This document shows, one piece after another, positions 54,896 to 63,139 of a stretch of DNA of 64,000 nucleotides; positions within the stretch are counted from its first letter, which is position 1, and each line of letters begins with the position of its first letter. The position numbers and the translations under genes were made by a program. The stretch is from Micromonospora chalcea. Its GTDB lineage: Bacteria > Actinomycetota > Actinomycetes > Mycobacteriales > Micromonosporaceae. The notes below the pieces were generated by a model that was not told the DNA's origin, searched no databases, and saw only the letters and a list, made by a program, of their open reading frames with translations. The DNA lies in assembly GCF_002926165.1 (NCBI RefSeq), contig NZ_MAGP01000001.1, positions 330,207 through 394,206 on the forward strand. Direction: 5' to 3'.

Positions 54896-55813
54896 GTGAT
54901 CGGCTACATGGATACGTTGGGTGACGAAATTGCTACCGCTCGGCGACGAGCCAACCTGACTCAGGAGGAACTGGCCGCCCGCACCGGACTGAGCGTCCGG
55001 AGCATCCGCAACCTGGAGTCGTCGCGGGTGACCCGCCCGCGCCCGGCGACAGTGCGGCTGCTGCGCGACGTGCTCGGCCTGCCGGCCCACCCGGCGCCGG
55101 CCCGGATCCGCCCCATGCAGTTGCCGCTGGAGATTCCCGGCTTCACCGGCCGTTCGGCACAACTACGGCAACTCGACCGGCTGCTCGACGGCGGACCGCG
55201 GCGGATGTCCAGCGTGGTGGTCTGCGTCCTGTCCGGACGCTCCGGGATCGGCAAGACGGCGCTGGCGCTGCGCTGGGCCCACCGGTCCGCCGCACGGTTC
55301 GTCGACGGGGTGCTGCACGTCCAGCTCGGCGGAAGCGACTCGCGCCGGCCGGCGGTGGCGCCCGCGGAGGCGCTCGCCGGCCTCATCGAGGCGCTCGACG
55401 TGCCCGGCGGCATTCCCTGCGGTCCGGCCGCGCGCACCGGGCTGTACCGCAGCGTGCTCGCCGGGCGCCGGATGCTCATCGTGCTCGACGACGCGCGCGA
55501 CGCCGAACAGGTCCGGCCGCTGCTACCCGGTGTCCCCGGCTGCATGGTGGTGGTGACCAGCCGGGACCGCCTCACCGGACTGGTCGTCGGCGAGGCCGCG
55601 CGTCCGGTCGTGGTGGACGAGCTGGCGGCCGGTGAGGCGTGGGAGCTGCTGGCGGCCCGTCTCGGCGAGCGTCGCCTCACCGCCGAACGCGAGGCGGTAC
55701 GGCAGATCATCGCCCACTGCGCGGGGGTGCCCCGGGCGCTGGCGGTGGTCGCCGCCCGCGCCGCCGTCGCGCCCCGGCTGCCGCTGGCGGAGGTGGCCCG
55801 CCAACTGCGGTAG
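54896..55813 (+). CDS. XRE-type regulator with short NB-ARC ATPase domain
   Basis: 305 residues: an N-terminal XRE HTH (GDEIATARRRANLTQEELAARTGLSVRSIRNLESSR, about 8-45) and an NB-ARC-type NTPase with Walker A SGRSGIGKTALA at about 115 and Walker B RMLIVLDDARD at about 200. The protein stops soon after the ARC region, without the usual sensor repeats, so it is short for its class. GTG at 54896 has GGAG at 8-base spacing; an ATG at 54908 is possible. Divergent from the cupin operon, hence its likely regulator. Confidence 0.82.
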   Translation: MIGYMDTLGDEIATARRRANLTQEELAARTGLSVRSIRNLESSRVTRPRPATVRLLRDVLGLPAHPAPARIRPMQLPLEIPGFTGRSAQLRQLDRLLDGGPRRMSSVVVCVLSGRSGIGKTALALRWAHRSAARFVDGVLHVQLGGSDSRRPAVAPAEALAGLIEALDVPGGIPCGPAARTGLYRSVLAGRRMLIVLDDARDAEQVRPLLPGVPGCMVVVTSRDRLTGLVVGEAARPVVVDELAAGEAWELLAARLGERRLTAEREAVRQIIAHCAGVPRALAVVAARAAVAPRLPLAEVARQLR

Positions 55814-55822
55814 GGACCGGCG

Positions 55823-55857
55823 GACCGGGGCGGTCGCGCGGCGCGGGCGCCCCGGTC
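55823..55857. terminator. Hairpin between convergent XRE and PPOX genes
   Basis: GACCGGGGCG and CGCCCCGGTC pair around a 15-base loop; the right arm reaches the PPOX stop codon. It suits a shared terminator. Confidence 0.55.
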
Positions 55858-56530
55858 AGCGCCGGTCGGCGCGGGTGCCGGCGCGGGCGGCCACGTGGGC
55901 CGGCACCGGCGCGGTCGGCGGGAGCGCCGGGTCGGTCACCGGCTGCTCCCAGCGGGCCACGAGCGGAAGCTCGCCGGCCCAGAGTCCGAGCGCGGCGTCC
56001 GGGCTGTCGCCGTCGTCCGGCGGGCCGCTGCGCGTCTTCACCGACGCCTCGGCCAGCGGCAGCGCCAGCAGGGCCGTGGCCGCCAGCTCCCGCCGGTTCG
56101 GGCGGCGGGCGTGGTCCCACTGGCCGGGGGCGACGTGCTCGGTGAGCAGGCGGAGTCCGTGCAGCTTCTCCTCGGTGCCGGTCACCCACCGGGGCCGGCC
56201 GTAGATCATCGCGCTGCGGTAGTTGACGCCGTGCTCGAACACCGAGCGCGCCAGCACCAGGCCGTCGACCACGGTGACCGTGACGCAGACGTCGGCGTCG
56301 GTGGTGAGGCTCCGGCTGGCCACCGAGCCGTGCAGGTAGAGGTGGCGGTCGTCGAACCCGTAGACGGTCGGCACCACCATCGGGTGACCGTCCACCAGGA
56401 CGCCGAGGTGGCAGACGAACCCGGCCCGGAGCACGTCGAACAGGGCGGCGCGGTCGCGGTGCCCCTTCTCCTTCATCCGGCGCAGGCTCGTGCGGGGCGT
56501 CGCGGACAACTGCCCGTCGGCATCGGTCAT
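55856..56530 (-). CDS. Pyridoxamine 5'-phosphate oxidase family protein (FMN-binding split barrel)
   Basis: 224 residues. RRMKEKGHRDRAALFDVLRAGFVCHLGVLVDGHPMVVPTVYGFDDRHLYLHGS is the N-terminal flavin-binding split barrel, and MIYGRPRWVTGTEEKLHGLRLLTEHVAPGQW is typical of the Nim/PPOX-like group that binds FMN or F420. It probably acts as a flavin-dependent reductase. The role near the hydrazine operon is unknown. ATG at 56530 after GGGAGA. Confidence 0.85.
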   Translation of the reverse strand: MTDADGQLSATPRTSLRRMKEKGHRDRAALFDVLRAGFVCHLGVLVDGHPMVVPTVYGFDDRHLYLHGSVASRSLTTDADVCVTVTVVDGLVLARSVFEHGVNYRSAMIYGRPRWVTGTEEKLHGLRLLTEHVAPGQWDHARRPNRRELAATALLALPLAEASVKTRSGPPDDGDSPDAALGLWAGELPLVARWEQPVTDPALPPTAPVPAHVAARAGTRADRR

Positions 56531-56648
56531 GGCTGATCTCCCGTCGGTCCCGCCGTTTCTACCGGGCCGGACGGCGCTCCTCAAGGGGGCCGGCGGGGAC
56601 GACCCGGTCAGGTCGGCGGGTGCTCGCGGCAGCCCCGCGGTCGCCTGC

Positions 56649-57011
56649 TCAGCGGACCTTCCTCGTCGGTCGCTTACGAGGTGGCGTCAGCAGTTCGGCG
56701 ATCGCCGAGATCGCGGACGGCACCAGACGGTAGTACGCCCACACACCCCGCTTCTCCCGCTCGATCAGACCGGCCTCGGTGAGGATCCGAAGGTGATGGC
56801 TGACGGTCGGCTGGGAGAGCCCGAGCGGCGCGGTGAGGTCGCTGACGGACGCCTCGCCCTCCGGAGCGGACTGGATCAGGCTGAGCAGGCGCAGCCGGGC
56901 CGGGTCGGCCAACGCCTTCAGCACTCCCGCGAGGCGTTCGGCATCGGCACGCTTGATCGGCTCGCCGGTCAGCGGCGAGATGGCAGGGGTGGCAGTTTTC
57001 GCAGTTCCCAC
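56649..57011 (-). CDS. arsR: ArsR-family regulator, first copy
   Basis: 120-residue winged-helix repressor: ALADPARLRLLSLI, then ASVSDLTAPLGLSQPTVSHHLRILTEAGLIEREKRGVWAYYRL. There is no ELCVCDL metal box, but the ligands may be elsewhere. The GTG at 57011 is preceded, with no ribosome site, by two direct TTGCATC repeats (57014-57020 and 57022-57028), a possible operator on a leaderless promoter. Downstream of ArsC in the same direction. Confidence 0.87.
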   Translation of the reverse strand: MGTAKTATPAISPLTGEPIKRADAERLAGVLKALADPARLRLLSLIQSAPEGEASVSDLTAPLGLSQPTVSHHLRILTEAGLIEREKRGVWAYYRLVPSAISAIAELLTPPRKRPTRKVR

Positions 57012-57089
57012 GCTTGCATCGTTGCATCAACGGCCGCCGCATGCCGGTGCAACCAGGACCGGATCATGGTGAGTCGCACGACAGGGGTG

Positions 57090-57497
57090 TCAGGCGGCGG
57101 GGCGCAGGTCGGCGAGCAGCCGTTCCACCCGGGCGCGGATCTCGTCTCGGATGGGGCGTACCGCGTCGACGCCCTTGCCCGCGGGGTCTTCCAGCTTCCA
57201 GTCCTCGTATCGCCTGCCCGGGAAGACGGGGCAGGCGTCACCGCAGCCCATGGTGACGATGACGTCGGAGGACTCCGCCGTCTCGTACTCCAGGCGCTTG
57301 GGGGTCTGGTCGGTGATGTCGATGCCGACCTCCCGCATGGCCTCGACGGCGGCGGGGTTGACCTGGTCGGCGGGCGCGCTTCCGGCGGAGCGGACCTCGA
57401 CGGTGTCGCCGGCGAGGTGGCGCAGCCACCCGGCGGCCATCTGGGAACGGCCGGCGTTGTGCACGCAGACGAACAGGACGCTGGGTTTGTCGCTCAT
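57090..57497 (-). CDS. arsC: Arsenate reductase, low-molecular-weight phosphatase type
   Basis: 135 residues with the P-loop VCVHNAGRSQMA at about 10-21, RSAGSAPAD, and MGCGDACPVFPG carrying the two further Cys of thioredoxin/mycothiol-linked arsenate reductases. It reduces arsenate to arsenite for the ACR3 pump encoded 57 bases upstream in the operon. Confidence 0.93.
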   Translation of the reverse strand: MSDKPSVLFVCVHNAGRSQMAAGWLRHLAGDTVEVRSAGSAPADQVNPAAVEAMREVGIDITDQTPKRLEYETAESSDVIVTMGCGDACPVFPGRRYEDWKLEDPAGKGVDAVRPIRDEIRARVERLLADLRPAA

Positions 57498-57553
57498 CGG
57501 GTCTCCATGATCCTGATGGTTGCCGTGGCGTGCCGCGGCGCGGTCGGGGCATC

Positions 57554-58639
57554 TCATGGCCGGGTTCCCGGCGCGGGGAACAGGCGGGCACGGGCCCACA
57601 GCGACACGTAGACCAGGCCGACGAGAACCGGGACCTCGATCAGCGGGCCGACGACGCCGGCGAGGGCCTGGCCGGAGGCGATCCCGAAGGTGCCGATCGC
57701 GACCGCGATCGCCAGTTCGAAGTTGTTGCCCGCCGCGGTGAAGGCCAGGGTGGTGGTGCGTTCGTAGTTCAGGCCGATGGCCCGGCCGAGCAGGTAGGAG
57801 CCGGCCCACATGAGGGCGAAGTAGGCCAGCAGCGGCAGGGCGATGCGGGCCACGTCGACCGGCCGGTCGGTGATGGCCTCACCCTGCAGGGCGAACAGGA
57901 CGACGATGGTGAACAGCAGTCCGTACAGGGCGACGGGTCCGACCCTGGGCAGGAATCGCCGCTCGTACCAGTCGCGGCCCCTGGTCCGTTCGCCGAGGCG
58001 GCGGGACAGGTAGCCGGCGAGCAGGGGGATGCCGAGGAAGACGAGCACGTTGCCGGCGATCTCCCAGCCGGAGACCTGCAGCGCGGCGCCGTCCAGACCC
58101 AGCCAGCCCGGCAGCACCGACAGGTAGAACCAGCCGAGCAGGCCGAACGCGAGGACCTGGAACACCGAGTTGACGGCGACGAGGACCGCTGCCGCCTCCC
58201 GGTCGCCGCAGGCCAGGTCGTTCCAGATGATGACCATCGCGATGCAGCGGGCCAGGCCGACGATGATCAGACCGGTGCGGTACTCCGGCTGGTCGGCCAG
58301 GAACATCCAGGCCAGGGCGAACATGACGGCGGGACCGACGATCCAGTTGAGGATCAGCGACGAGACCAGGAGGCGCCGGTCACCGGTGACGGTGTCGAGG
58401 CGGTCGTAACGGACCTTGGCCAGTACCGGATACATCATGATCAGCAGGCCGAGGGCGATGGGCAGGGAGATGCCACCGACCTCGACGGCGTCGAGAGCGT
58501 CGTCCAGGCCGGGAACGATCCGGCCGAGCAGCAGGCCGGCGACCATGGCCAGGCCGATCCAGACCGGCAGGAACCGGTCGAGGCGCGAGAGGCGTGCCAC
58601 CAACGGTGGGGCGTCTTCGGCTCTGGTGGCGGTGCTCAT
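57554..58639 (-). CDS. acr3: ACR3-family arsenite efflux permease
   Basis: 361 residues, ten hydrophobic helices, with the family Cys in ILVGLARCIAMVIIWNDLACGD-type sequence (about residue 130) and the helix-breaking GNNFELAIAVAIGTFG near residue 300. Exports arsenite using the proton gradient. Start ATG after GGGAGCAG. Operon partner of arsC. Confidence 0.95.
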   Translation of the reverse strand: MSTATRAEDAPPLVARLSRLDRFLPVWIGLAMVAGLLLGRIVPGLDDALDAVEVGGISLPIALGLLIMMYPVLAKVRYDRLDTVTGDRRLLVSSLILNWIVGPAVMFALAWMFLADQPEYRTGLIIVGLARCIAMVIIWNDLACGDREAAAVLVAVNSVFQVLAFGLLGWFYLSVLPGWLGLDGAALQVSGWEIAGNVLVFLGIPLLAGYLSRRLGERTRGRDWYERRFLPRVGPVALYGLLFTIVVLFALQGEAITDRPVDVARIALPLLAYFALMWAGSYLLGRAIGLNYERTTTLAFTAAGNNFELAIAVAIGTFGIASGQALAGVVGPLIEVPVLVGLVYVSLWARARLFPAPGTRP

Positions 58640-58739
58640 CGGTCTGCTCCCGTGGATCGTCGGTGCCGGCGCGTGCGCGTCGGGTGAGGTCGCCCTGTGC
58701 CGGGCGGCTGCGTCGGGCGCCCGCAGACTGAGGCGGTGA

Positions 58740-59432
58740 TCAGGCCGGCTTCCCGCAGGGTGCGGCGGTGTGCGGGGCGACGCGATCGACGCGGTCGGCG
58801 AGGTCGGCGTAGGCCGCCTCGAACGCTTCGTCGGTGTCGACGCGGGCCGGGTCCGGCACGGACCAGTGCAGGCGGGGGCGGACCGGCCCGGTGAGTTCCT
58901 CGTGGGCGTTGTCGCAGACGGCGATGACCAGGTCGCCGTCCCGGGCGACGTCGTCGACGTGTGCGGTGCCGGCCGGGCCGAGGTCGAGGGCGTAACGGTG
59001 GGCCACGGCGAGCGCGCGGGGATGGACCCGCGGTGCCGGCCTGGTGCCGGCGGATGCGGCGTCGCCGTTGGCGCGCTGCCTCCACAGCGCCGCGGCCAGT
59101 TGCGAGCGGGCGGAGTTGTGGGTGCAGACGAAGACGACCCGATGCGCGCCCGCCAGTGGTGGCGGCGTGAGGGCGGAGAGGGCGGCCGGTCGGAGTCGAA
59201 GGTAGATGCGTCGCCGATCGCCCTCCGACCGGCCCCGAACGACGAGGCCCGCGTCGGCGAGGACCTTGACGTGATGGGCGACCAGGTTCGTCGGCATGGC
59301 GAGGGTGTGTGCGATCTCCCCGGGTGAGGCGTCGCCCAGGGTGAGCGCGTCCACGATGGCCAGGCGGGCCGGGTCGCCCAACGCGGCATGGACCCGCGCG
59401 CGCTCGACCAGCGAGTAAGACTCAATGTCCAT
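58740..59432 (-). CDS. ArsR regulator fused to a LMW-phosphatase (ArsC-like) domain
   Basis: 230 residues. Residues 1-90 are an ArsR HTH (ALGDPARLAIVDAL; SPGEIAHTLAMPTNLVAHHVKVLADAGLV). Residues about 95-225 are an arsenate-reductase-like phosphatase with P-loop VFVCTHNSARSQLAA. Such fusions occur in actinobacterial ars clusters. A palindrome TCAATG-TC-CATTGA (59422-59435) overlaps the ATG, with repeated GACTCAATG beside it, which fits autorepression of a leaderless message. Confidence 0.9.
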   Translation of the reverse strand: MDIESYSLVERARVHAALGDPARLAIVDALTLGDASPGEIAHTLAMPTNLVAHHVKVLADAGLVVRGRSEGDRRRIYLRLRPAALSALTPPPLAGAHRVVFVCTHNSARSQLAAALWRQRANGDAASAGTRPAPRVHPRALAVAHRYALDLGPAGTAHVDDVARDGDLVIAVCDNAHEELTGPVRPRLHWSVPDPARVDTDEAFEAAYADLADRVDRVAPHTAAPCGKPA

Positions 59433-59514
59433 TGACTCAATGATTTCTGATTAATCTGGAGGCGTCAAGCCGCGCGGCCGGATCCCCCGGGAGCGCGAGT
59501 CGCCGCGCGGTGGT

Positions 59515-59898
59515 CTACCGCTGCGCCGCGGCGGTCGGCTCGATCGACAGCAGGCCGGCGAGCTGGCGCAGGATCTGTGGCCGCGCCCGGTAGTAGACCC
59601 ACGTGCCCCGCCGTTCGGCGTCCACCAGGCCTGCCTCGCGCAAGGTCTTGAGGTGATGAGAGATCGTCGGCCCGGTCAGGTCGAACGCCGGCGTCAGGTC
59701 GCACACGCAGGCCTCGCCGCCGTCGGCGGAGGCGATCATCGACATCAGCTGCAGCCGTACCGGATCACCGAGGGCCTTGAACGCGGGCGCGAGGATCGCG
59801 GCCGTCTCTGCCGGGACCCGGCGCTGCGCCAGTGGGGGGCAGCACGGCGCGTCGGCGTCGAGGTCGACGAGGGGGATCGGCGCTTGGCGCTTCGGCAT
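59515..59898 (-). CDS. arsR: ArsR-family arsenite-responsive repressor
   Basis: 127 residues: winged helix ALGDPVRLQLMSMI, ACVCDLTPAFDLTGPTISHHLKTLREAGLV, with the metal-binding CVCDL motif and an extra PCC pair near residue 20. Two copies of a TTGACAT-type operator lie in the divergent region upstream (59908-59923 and 59941-59956). Most likely it controls itself and the small gene on the other side. Confidence 0.9.
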   Translation of the reverse strand: MPKRQAPIPLVDLDADAPCCPPLAQRRVPAETAAILAPAFKALGDPVRLQLMSMIASADGGEACVCDLTPAFDLTGPTISHHLKTLREAGLVDAERRGTWVYYRARPQILRQLAGLLSIEPTAAAQR

Positions 59899-59907
59899 GC
59901 CTCTAGG

Positions 59908-59956
59908 TTGACATCCATCTAATCAGCGTGCAACTCTCTGTTTAGACATATGTCAA
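59908..59956. promoter_or_regulatory. Two inverted ArsR operator-like sites
   Basis: TTGACATCCATCTAAT (59908-59923) and, on the minus strand at 59941-59956, TTGACATATGTCTAAA. They match at 13 of 16 bases and resemble known ArsR operators. They lie between the divergent ArsR gene and the small ORF at 59988. Confidence 0.65.
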
Positions 59957-59987
59957 GACAAGGTGCTCCCAGGAAATGAGGCTCGTC

Positions 59988-60137
59988 ATGTTCGGCTTCC
60001 CGCGTCGCCGGCCGTCATCCGTGGCAGGGGTCCGGTTCTGCGACTCCTGCGCCCGGGTGTCCACTCCCGCGCAGAGGATCGCCCGCCTCCGCGACCGCGC
60101 CCGCACCACCGCCTACGCGCTGACGGCACCCCGCTGA
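59988..60137 (+). CDS. Small conserved basic protein with Cys pair
   Basis: 49 residues: a basic start (FGFPRRRP) then VRFCDSCARVSTPAQRIARLRDRARTTAY. Small actinobacterial proteins with this C-D-x-C and RARTTA ending are common, with no known function. Start at 59988 has TGAGG in front; ATG 59976 in the same frame is an alternative. It sits behind ArsR operators, so it may be arsenic-responsive. Confidence 0.55.
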   Translation: MFGFPRRRPSSVAGVRFCDSCARVSTPAQRIARLRDRARTTAYALTAPR

Positions 60138-60190
60138 GAAGCGGGACCGCTGCCCTGCGGATCGCCCGCTCCGGCGCCTGCTAGGCTTCC

Positions 60191-60213
60191 ATCGTCAATC
60201 GGCGATTAACGAT
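60191..60213. promoter_or_regulatory. Palindromic operator before the third ArsR gene
   Basis: Arms ATCGT and AATCG on the left mirror CGATT and ACGAT on the right, giving a 23-base near-perfect palindrome that ends just before the ribosome site of the gene at 60227. The pattern fits a dimeric ArsR repressor. Confidence 0.65.
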
Positions 60214-60226
60214 GGAGGGAGAGATG

Positions 60227-60553
60227 ATGGGGGACCTCCTCGACCGCGACACCGCGCAGACCTATGCCTCGTGGTTCCGGGCCCTCGCGGACCCGACGCG
60301 GGTGCAGGTGGTGGAGTACCTGGCCCGCCACGCCCGGCCGATGAGTGTGGGGGAGATCGTCGCCGCCGTCGGGCTCGCCCAGTCCACCGTCTCCCAGCAC
60401 CTGAAGATCCTCACCGAGGTGCGGTTCGTGCTCGTCGAGCCGGTCGGCACCGCACGCCACTACCGCATCAACGACGCCTGTGTCGGGTGCTTCCCGTCCG
60501 CCGCCGACGTCGTCATGGGCCGCCCGGCCCCCGATCCGGTCGGAGCCTGCTGA
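60227..60553 (+). CDS. arsR: ArsR-family regulator, third copy
   Basis: 108 residues: FRALADPTRVQVVEYLA, PMSVGEIVAAVGLAQSTVSQHLKILTEVRFVLVEPVGTARHYRI, then a C-terminal INDACVGCFPSAADVV with a CxxC pair that could bind arsenite. Of three ATGs (60212, 60224, 60227) the last is best spaced from GGAGG. Precedes arsO by 55 bases and probably controls it. Confidence 0.88.
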   Translation: MGDLLDRDTAQTYASWFRALADPTRVQVVEYLARHARPMSVGEIVAAVGLAQSTVSQHLKILTEVRFVLVEPVGTARHYRINDACVGCFPSAADVVMGRPAPDPVGAC

Positions 60554-60608
60554 GGCAGGCGTCACCCGCACCTCTTGATCCGCCATTCTCAACACCGAGG
60601 AGTTCCCG

Positions 60609-62024
60609 ATGAGTGTCCTGGACGAGTCGCCCGTCGTGGTGATCGGCGCGGGCCCGGTGGGTCTCGCCGCCGCCGCCCACCTGCACGAGCGTGAGCTGCC
60701 CTTCCTCGTCCTGGAGGCCGGGGACACCACCGGCGCGGCGGTGCGGCAGTGGGGGCACGTGCGGCTGTTCTCCCCGTGGCGCTACAACGTCGACCCCGCC
60801 GCCCGCCGGCTGCTCGACGACGCCGGCTGGGTCGCCCCGGTCGAGGATGCCCTGCCCACCGGCGCCGAGCTGGTCACCGACTATCTCCAGCCGCTCGCGG
60901 ACCTGCCGCAGCTCAAGCCCCACCTGCGCTACGGCGCGCGGGTGGAGGCGATCAGCCGGCTCGGCCTGGACCGGCTGCGCACCGCCGGCCGCGAACAGAC
61001 GCCGTTCCTGATCCGCCTCGCCGACGGCGACGAGTTGCTCGCCCGCGCCGTCATCGACGCCTCCGGCACCTGGGGCACCCCCAACGTCCTCGGCGCCTCC
61101 GGCCTGCCCGCCCGCGGCGAGACGGACGCCGCGGCGTTCCTCGAGCACGCCCTGCCCGACGTGCTCGGCAGCGGCCGGGACCGCTTCGCCGGCCGGCACA
61201 CCCTCGTCGTCGGCGCCGGCCACTCCGCCGCGAACACCCTGCTCTCCCTGGCCGAGCTGGCCACCGCCGAACCCGGCACCGAGGTGACCTGGGCGATCCG
61301 CTCGGCCAGCCCCGCCCGCACCTACGGCGGCGGAGACGCCGACGCCCTGCCCGCCCGCGGCGCGCTCGGCGCCCGGCTGCGCGACCACGTCGACGCCGGC
61401 CGGATCAGGCTGCTCACCGGATTCTCCGTACACGCCCTCACCCCGGCCGAGGGCCGGGTCACCGTGGCCGTCCGGCACGCCGACGGCACCGACGAGTCCG
61501 TCACCGTGGACCGCGTCGTCGCCGCCACCGGCTTCCGCCCCGACCACTCCATCGCGGCCGAGCTGCGCCTGGACCTCGACCCGGTCATGGGAGCCACCCG
61601 CGCCCTCGCCCCGCTGATCGACCCGAACGAGCACTCCTGCGGCACCGTCCCGCCGCACGGCGCCGCCGAACTCGCGCACCCCGAGGTCGGCTACTACGCC
61701 GTCGGCATGAAGAGCTACGGCCGCGCGCCGACGTTCCTGATGGCCACCGGCTACGAGCAGGTCCGCTCCGTCGTCGCCGCTCTCGCCGGCGACTGGGACG
61801 CCGCCCGCGACGTCCAGCTCGACCTGCCCGAGACCGGCGTCTGCAACAGCAACCCCGCCGACTCCACCGGCGCGGACAGCTGCTGCGGCCCCGACCCGGC
61901 GGCCACGCCGGCCGCACAGGGGCTGGCGACCGGAATCTCCGGGGGCCTGCTCTCCGCGCCGCTCAGCCTGGTCAGCCTCGACACCCCGACCAACGGCGAG
62001 ACCGGCGGCTGCTGCACCAGTTGA
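60609..62024 (+). CDS. arsO: ArsO-type flavin monooxygenase with Cys-rich tail
   Basis: 471 residues: FAD motif VVVIGAGPVGLAAAAHL at 9-25, second nucleotide motif TLVVGAGHSAANTLLSL at about 200, and ATGFRPDHS near 305. The C-terminal 60 residues carry Cys groups (GVCNSN, DSCCGPD and a final GGCCTS) that could bind As(III). ArsO enzymes are found in ars operons, but their exact reaction is not settled. Its stop overlaps the start of the truncated MFS gene. Confidence 0.88.
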   Translation: MSVLDESPVVVIGAGPVGLAAAAHLHERELPFLVLEAGDTTGAAVRQWGHVRLFSPWRYNVDPAARRLLDDAGWVAPVEDALPTGAELVTDYLQPLADLPQLKPHLRYGARVEAISRLGLDRLRTAGREQTPFLIRLADGDELLARAVIDASGTWGTPNVLGASGLPARGETDAAAFLEHALPDVLGSGRDRFAGRHTLVVGAGHSAANTLLSLAELATAEPGTEVTWAIRSASPARTYGGGDADALPARGALGARLRDHVDAGRIRLLTGFSVHALTPAEGRVTVAVRHADGTDESVTVDRVVAATGFRPDHSIAAELRLDLDPVMGATRALAPLIDPNEHSCGTVPPHGAAELAHPEVGYYAVGMKSYGRAPTFLMATGYEQVRSVVAALAGDWDAARDVQLDLPETGVCNSNPADSTGADSCCGPDPAATPAAQGLATGISGGLLSAPLSLVSLDTPTNGETGGCCTS

Positions 62025-62209
62025 TGACCACCACGACGGCGCCCGCCGGCCCCACGGCCGGCGGGCGTCACGGGTGGCGCCTCGTCGCCGCCCTCGCCGT
62101 CACCAGCACCATCGGATACGGCACCCTCCATCGCCTGCTGGCCGCGGTCACCACCGCCCGCCTTCTCGCCGCCGCCGCGATGCGCTCGGTAGGGAGCGGA
62201 CAGCCCTAG
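62024..62209 (+). pseudogene. Truncated MFS transporter remnant
   Basis: 61 codons beginning MTTTTAPAGPTAGGRHGWRLVAALAVTS-like sequence followed by TIGYGTLH, the normal first helix of an MFS transporter that often follows arsO. The expected continuation (YYAF... and eleven more helices) is replaced by 25 unrelated residues and a stop. The ATG overlaps the arsO stop as in an intact operon. A deletion joined the start of the gene to the end of the DUF2470 gene region. Confidence 0.6.
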
Positions 62210-62988
62210 CCGAGCAGCGTCCGCAGCGCCCCGGCGAGGCCGGCGCCGGCGGTGACCGGGTGGAGGAAGGACAACCGGATGTCGGCGTGACCGTCCGGCC
62301 GCTCCGCGCGCAGCACGATGCCCTCGGCGTCGAGCGCGACCGGGACCATCCGCGTCGCGCCGGCGCTGACGGCGCTGTCGACGAGCGCACCGAGCCGGTC
62401 CAGGAGGTCGCCGTGGCACCGGGTCAGGTGCGCGAGGTGGGCGGCCTCGTCGACGGCGATCGGGTCCGGGCGGGCGGCACGGTACGTGCCGAGGTCCACC
62501 GCGACGGGTTCGGTGGCCCGGTCGAGGAGGATCTCGTCCGGCTCGATCGCCCACAGCGCCACCGGCGGCAGGTCGAGCAGCGACATCACGGTGGCCGGGT
62601 CGCAGGCGTCGAGCGCGGCCGGGTCGAAGCGGCGGGCGGTGCCCAGGATCCGCAGCCGGTCCCGCACCCGCGAGCGTACGGCGACCGGAGCGAGGTGGGT
62701 CACGTCCACGCGTACCGCACCGCGGTGACCGCGCGCGGCCACCAGCAGGCCGCCGGTGCGGCTCATCGCGTCGACCGCGAGGACGATCGTGCCGTCGGGG
62801 AGGACTGCGTGGGCGGACAGGAGGTCGGCGGTGGTGTCGCCGAGCGTCAGCCGCAGCGACGAGGCAGCGCTCAGCACGCACCGGGCGGCGACGGCGTCGC
62901 GGGGCGTGGAGGTGACCGGAGACGGCCCGGCGGCGACCGGGGTGACGCCGGTCGACGGGGCCGGGCGCCCGGCGGGGTGCAACGCCAT
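62206..62988 (-). CDS. DUF2470-domain protein (heme/iron-associated)
   Basis: 260 residues. The C-terminal 90 (AVDEAAHLAHLTRCHGDLLDRLGALV; MVPVALDAEGIVLRA; DIRLSFLHPVTAGAGLAGALRTLL) match the DUF2470 fold seen in HugZ-type heme-degrading proteins; the N-terminal part is split-barrel-like. An iron box 50 bases upstream and GAGGAG at the start support iron-controlled expression. It may act in heme or iron use; enzymatic function is unproven. Confidence 0.8.
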   Translation of the reverse strand: MALHPAGRPAPSTGVTPVAAGPSPVTSTPRDAVAARCVLSAASSLRLTLGDTTADLLSAHAVLPDGTIVLAVDAMSRTGGLLVAARGHRGAVRVDVTHLAPVAVRSRVRDRLRILGTARRFDPAALDACDPATVMSLLDLPPVALWAIEPDEILLDRATEPVAVDLGTYRAARPDPIAVDEAAHLAHLTRCHGDLLDRLGALVDSAVSAGATRMVPVALDAEGIVLRAERPDGHADIRLSFLHPVTAGAGLAGALRTLLG

Positions 62989-63039
62989 GTCTGTCTCCTC
63001 GGCCGGAAGGGGTGAAGTCGGCCCAGGTCAGACGGTAGT

Positions 63040-63054
63040 AGGTAAGCCTTACCT
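63040..63054. promoter_or_regulatory. Iron box before the DUF2470 gene
   Basis: AGGTAAG-C-CTTACCT is a perfect palindrome matching the core of the IdeR/DmdR iron box (AGGTTAGGCTAACCT). It lies about 50 bases before the start codon at 62988. Confidence 0.75.
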
Positions 63055-63085
63055 GTGCAACGGCGGGTCGGGTGCCGGAGACGCA

Positions 63086-63118
63086 TACGGGTCACGACGG
63101 TGACCGTCGTGACCCGTA
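63086..63118 (-). terminator. Perfect 33-base palindrome after the DUF1540 gene
   Basis: 16-base arms (TACGGGTCACGACGGT and its complement) around one base, 22 bases beyond the DUF1540 stop. Probably its terminator; it also insulates the iron-controlled DUF2470 promoter. Confidence 0.65.
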
Positions 63119-63139
63119 CGGGCGTGGGTGTCCGCTTTG

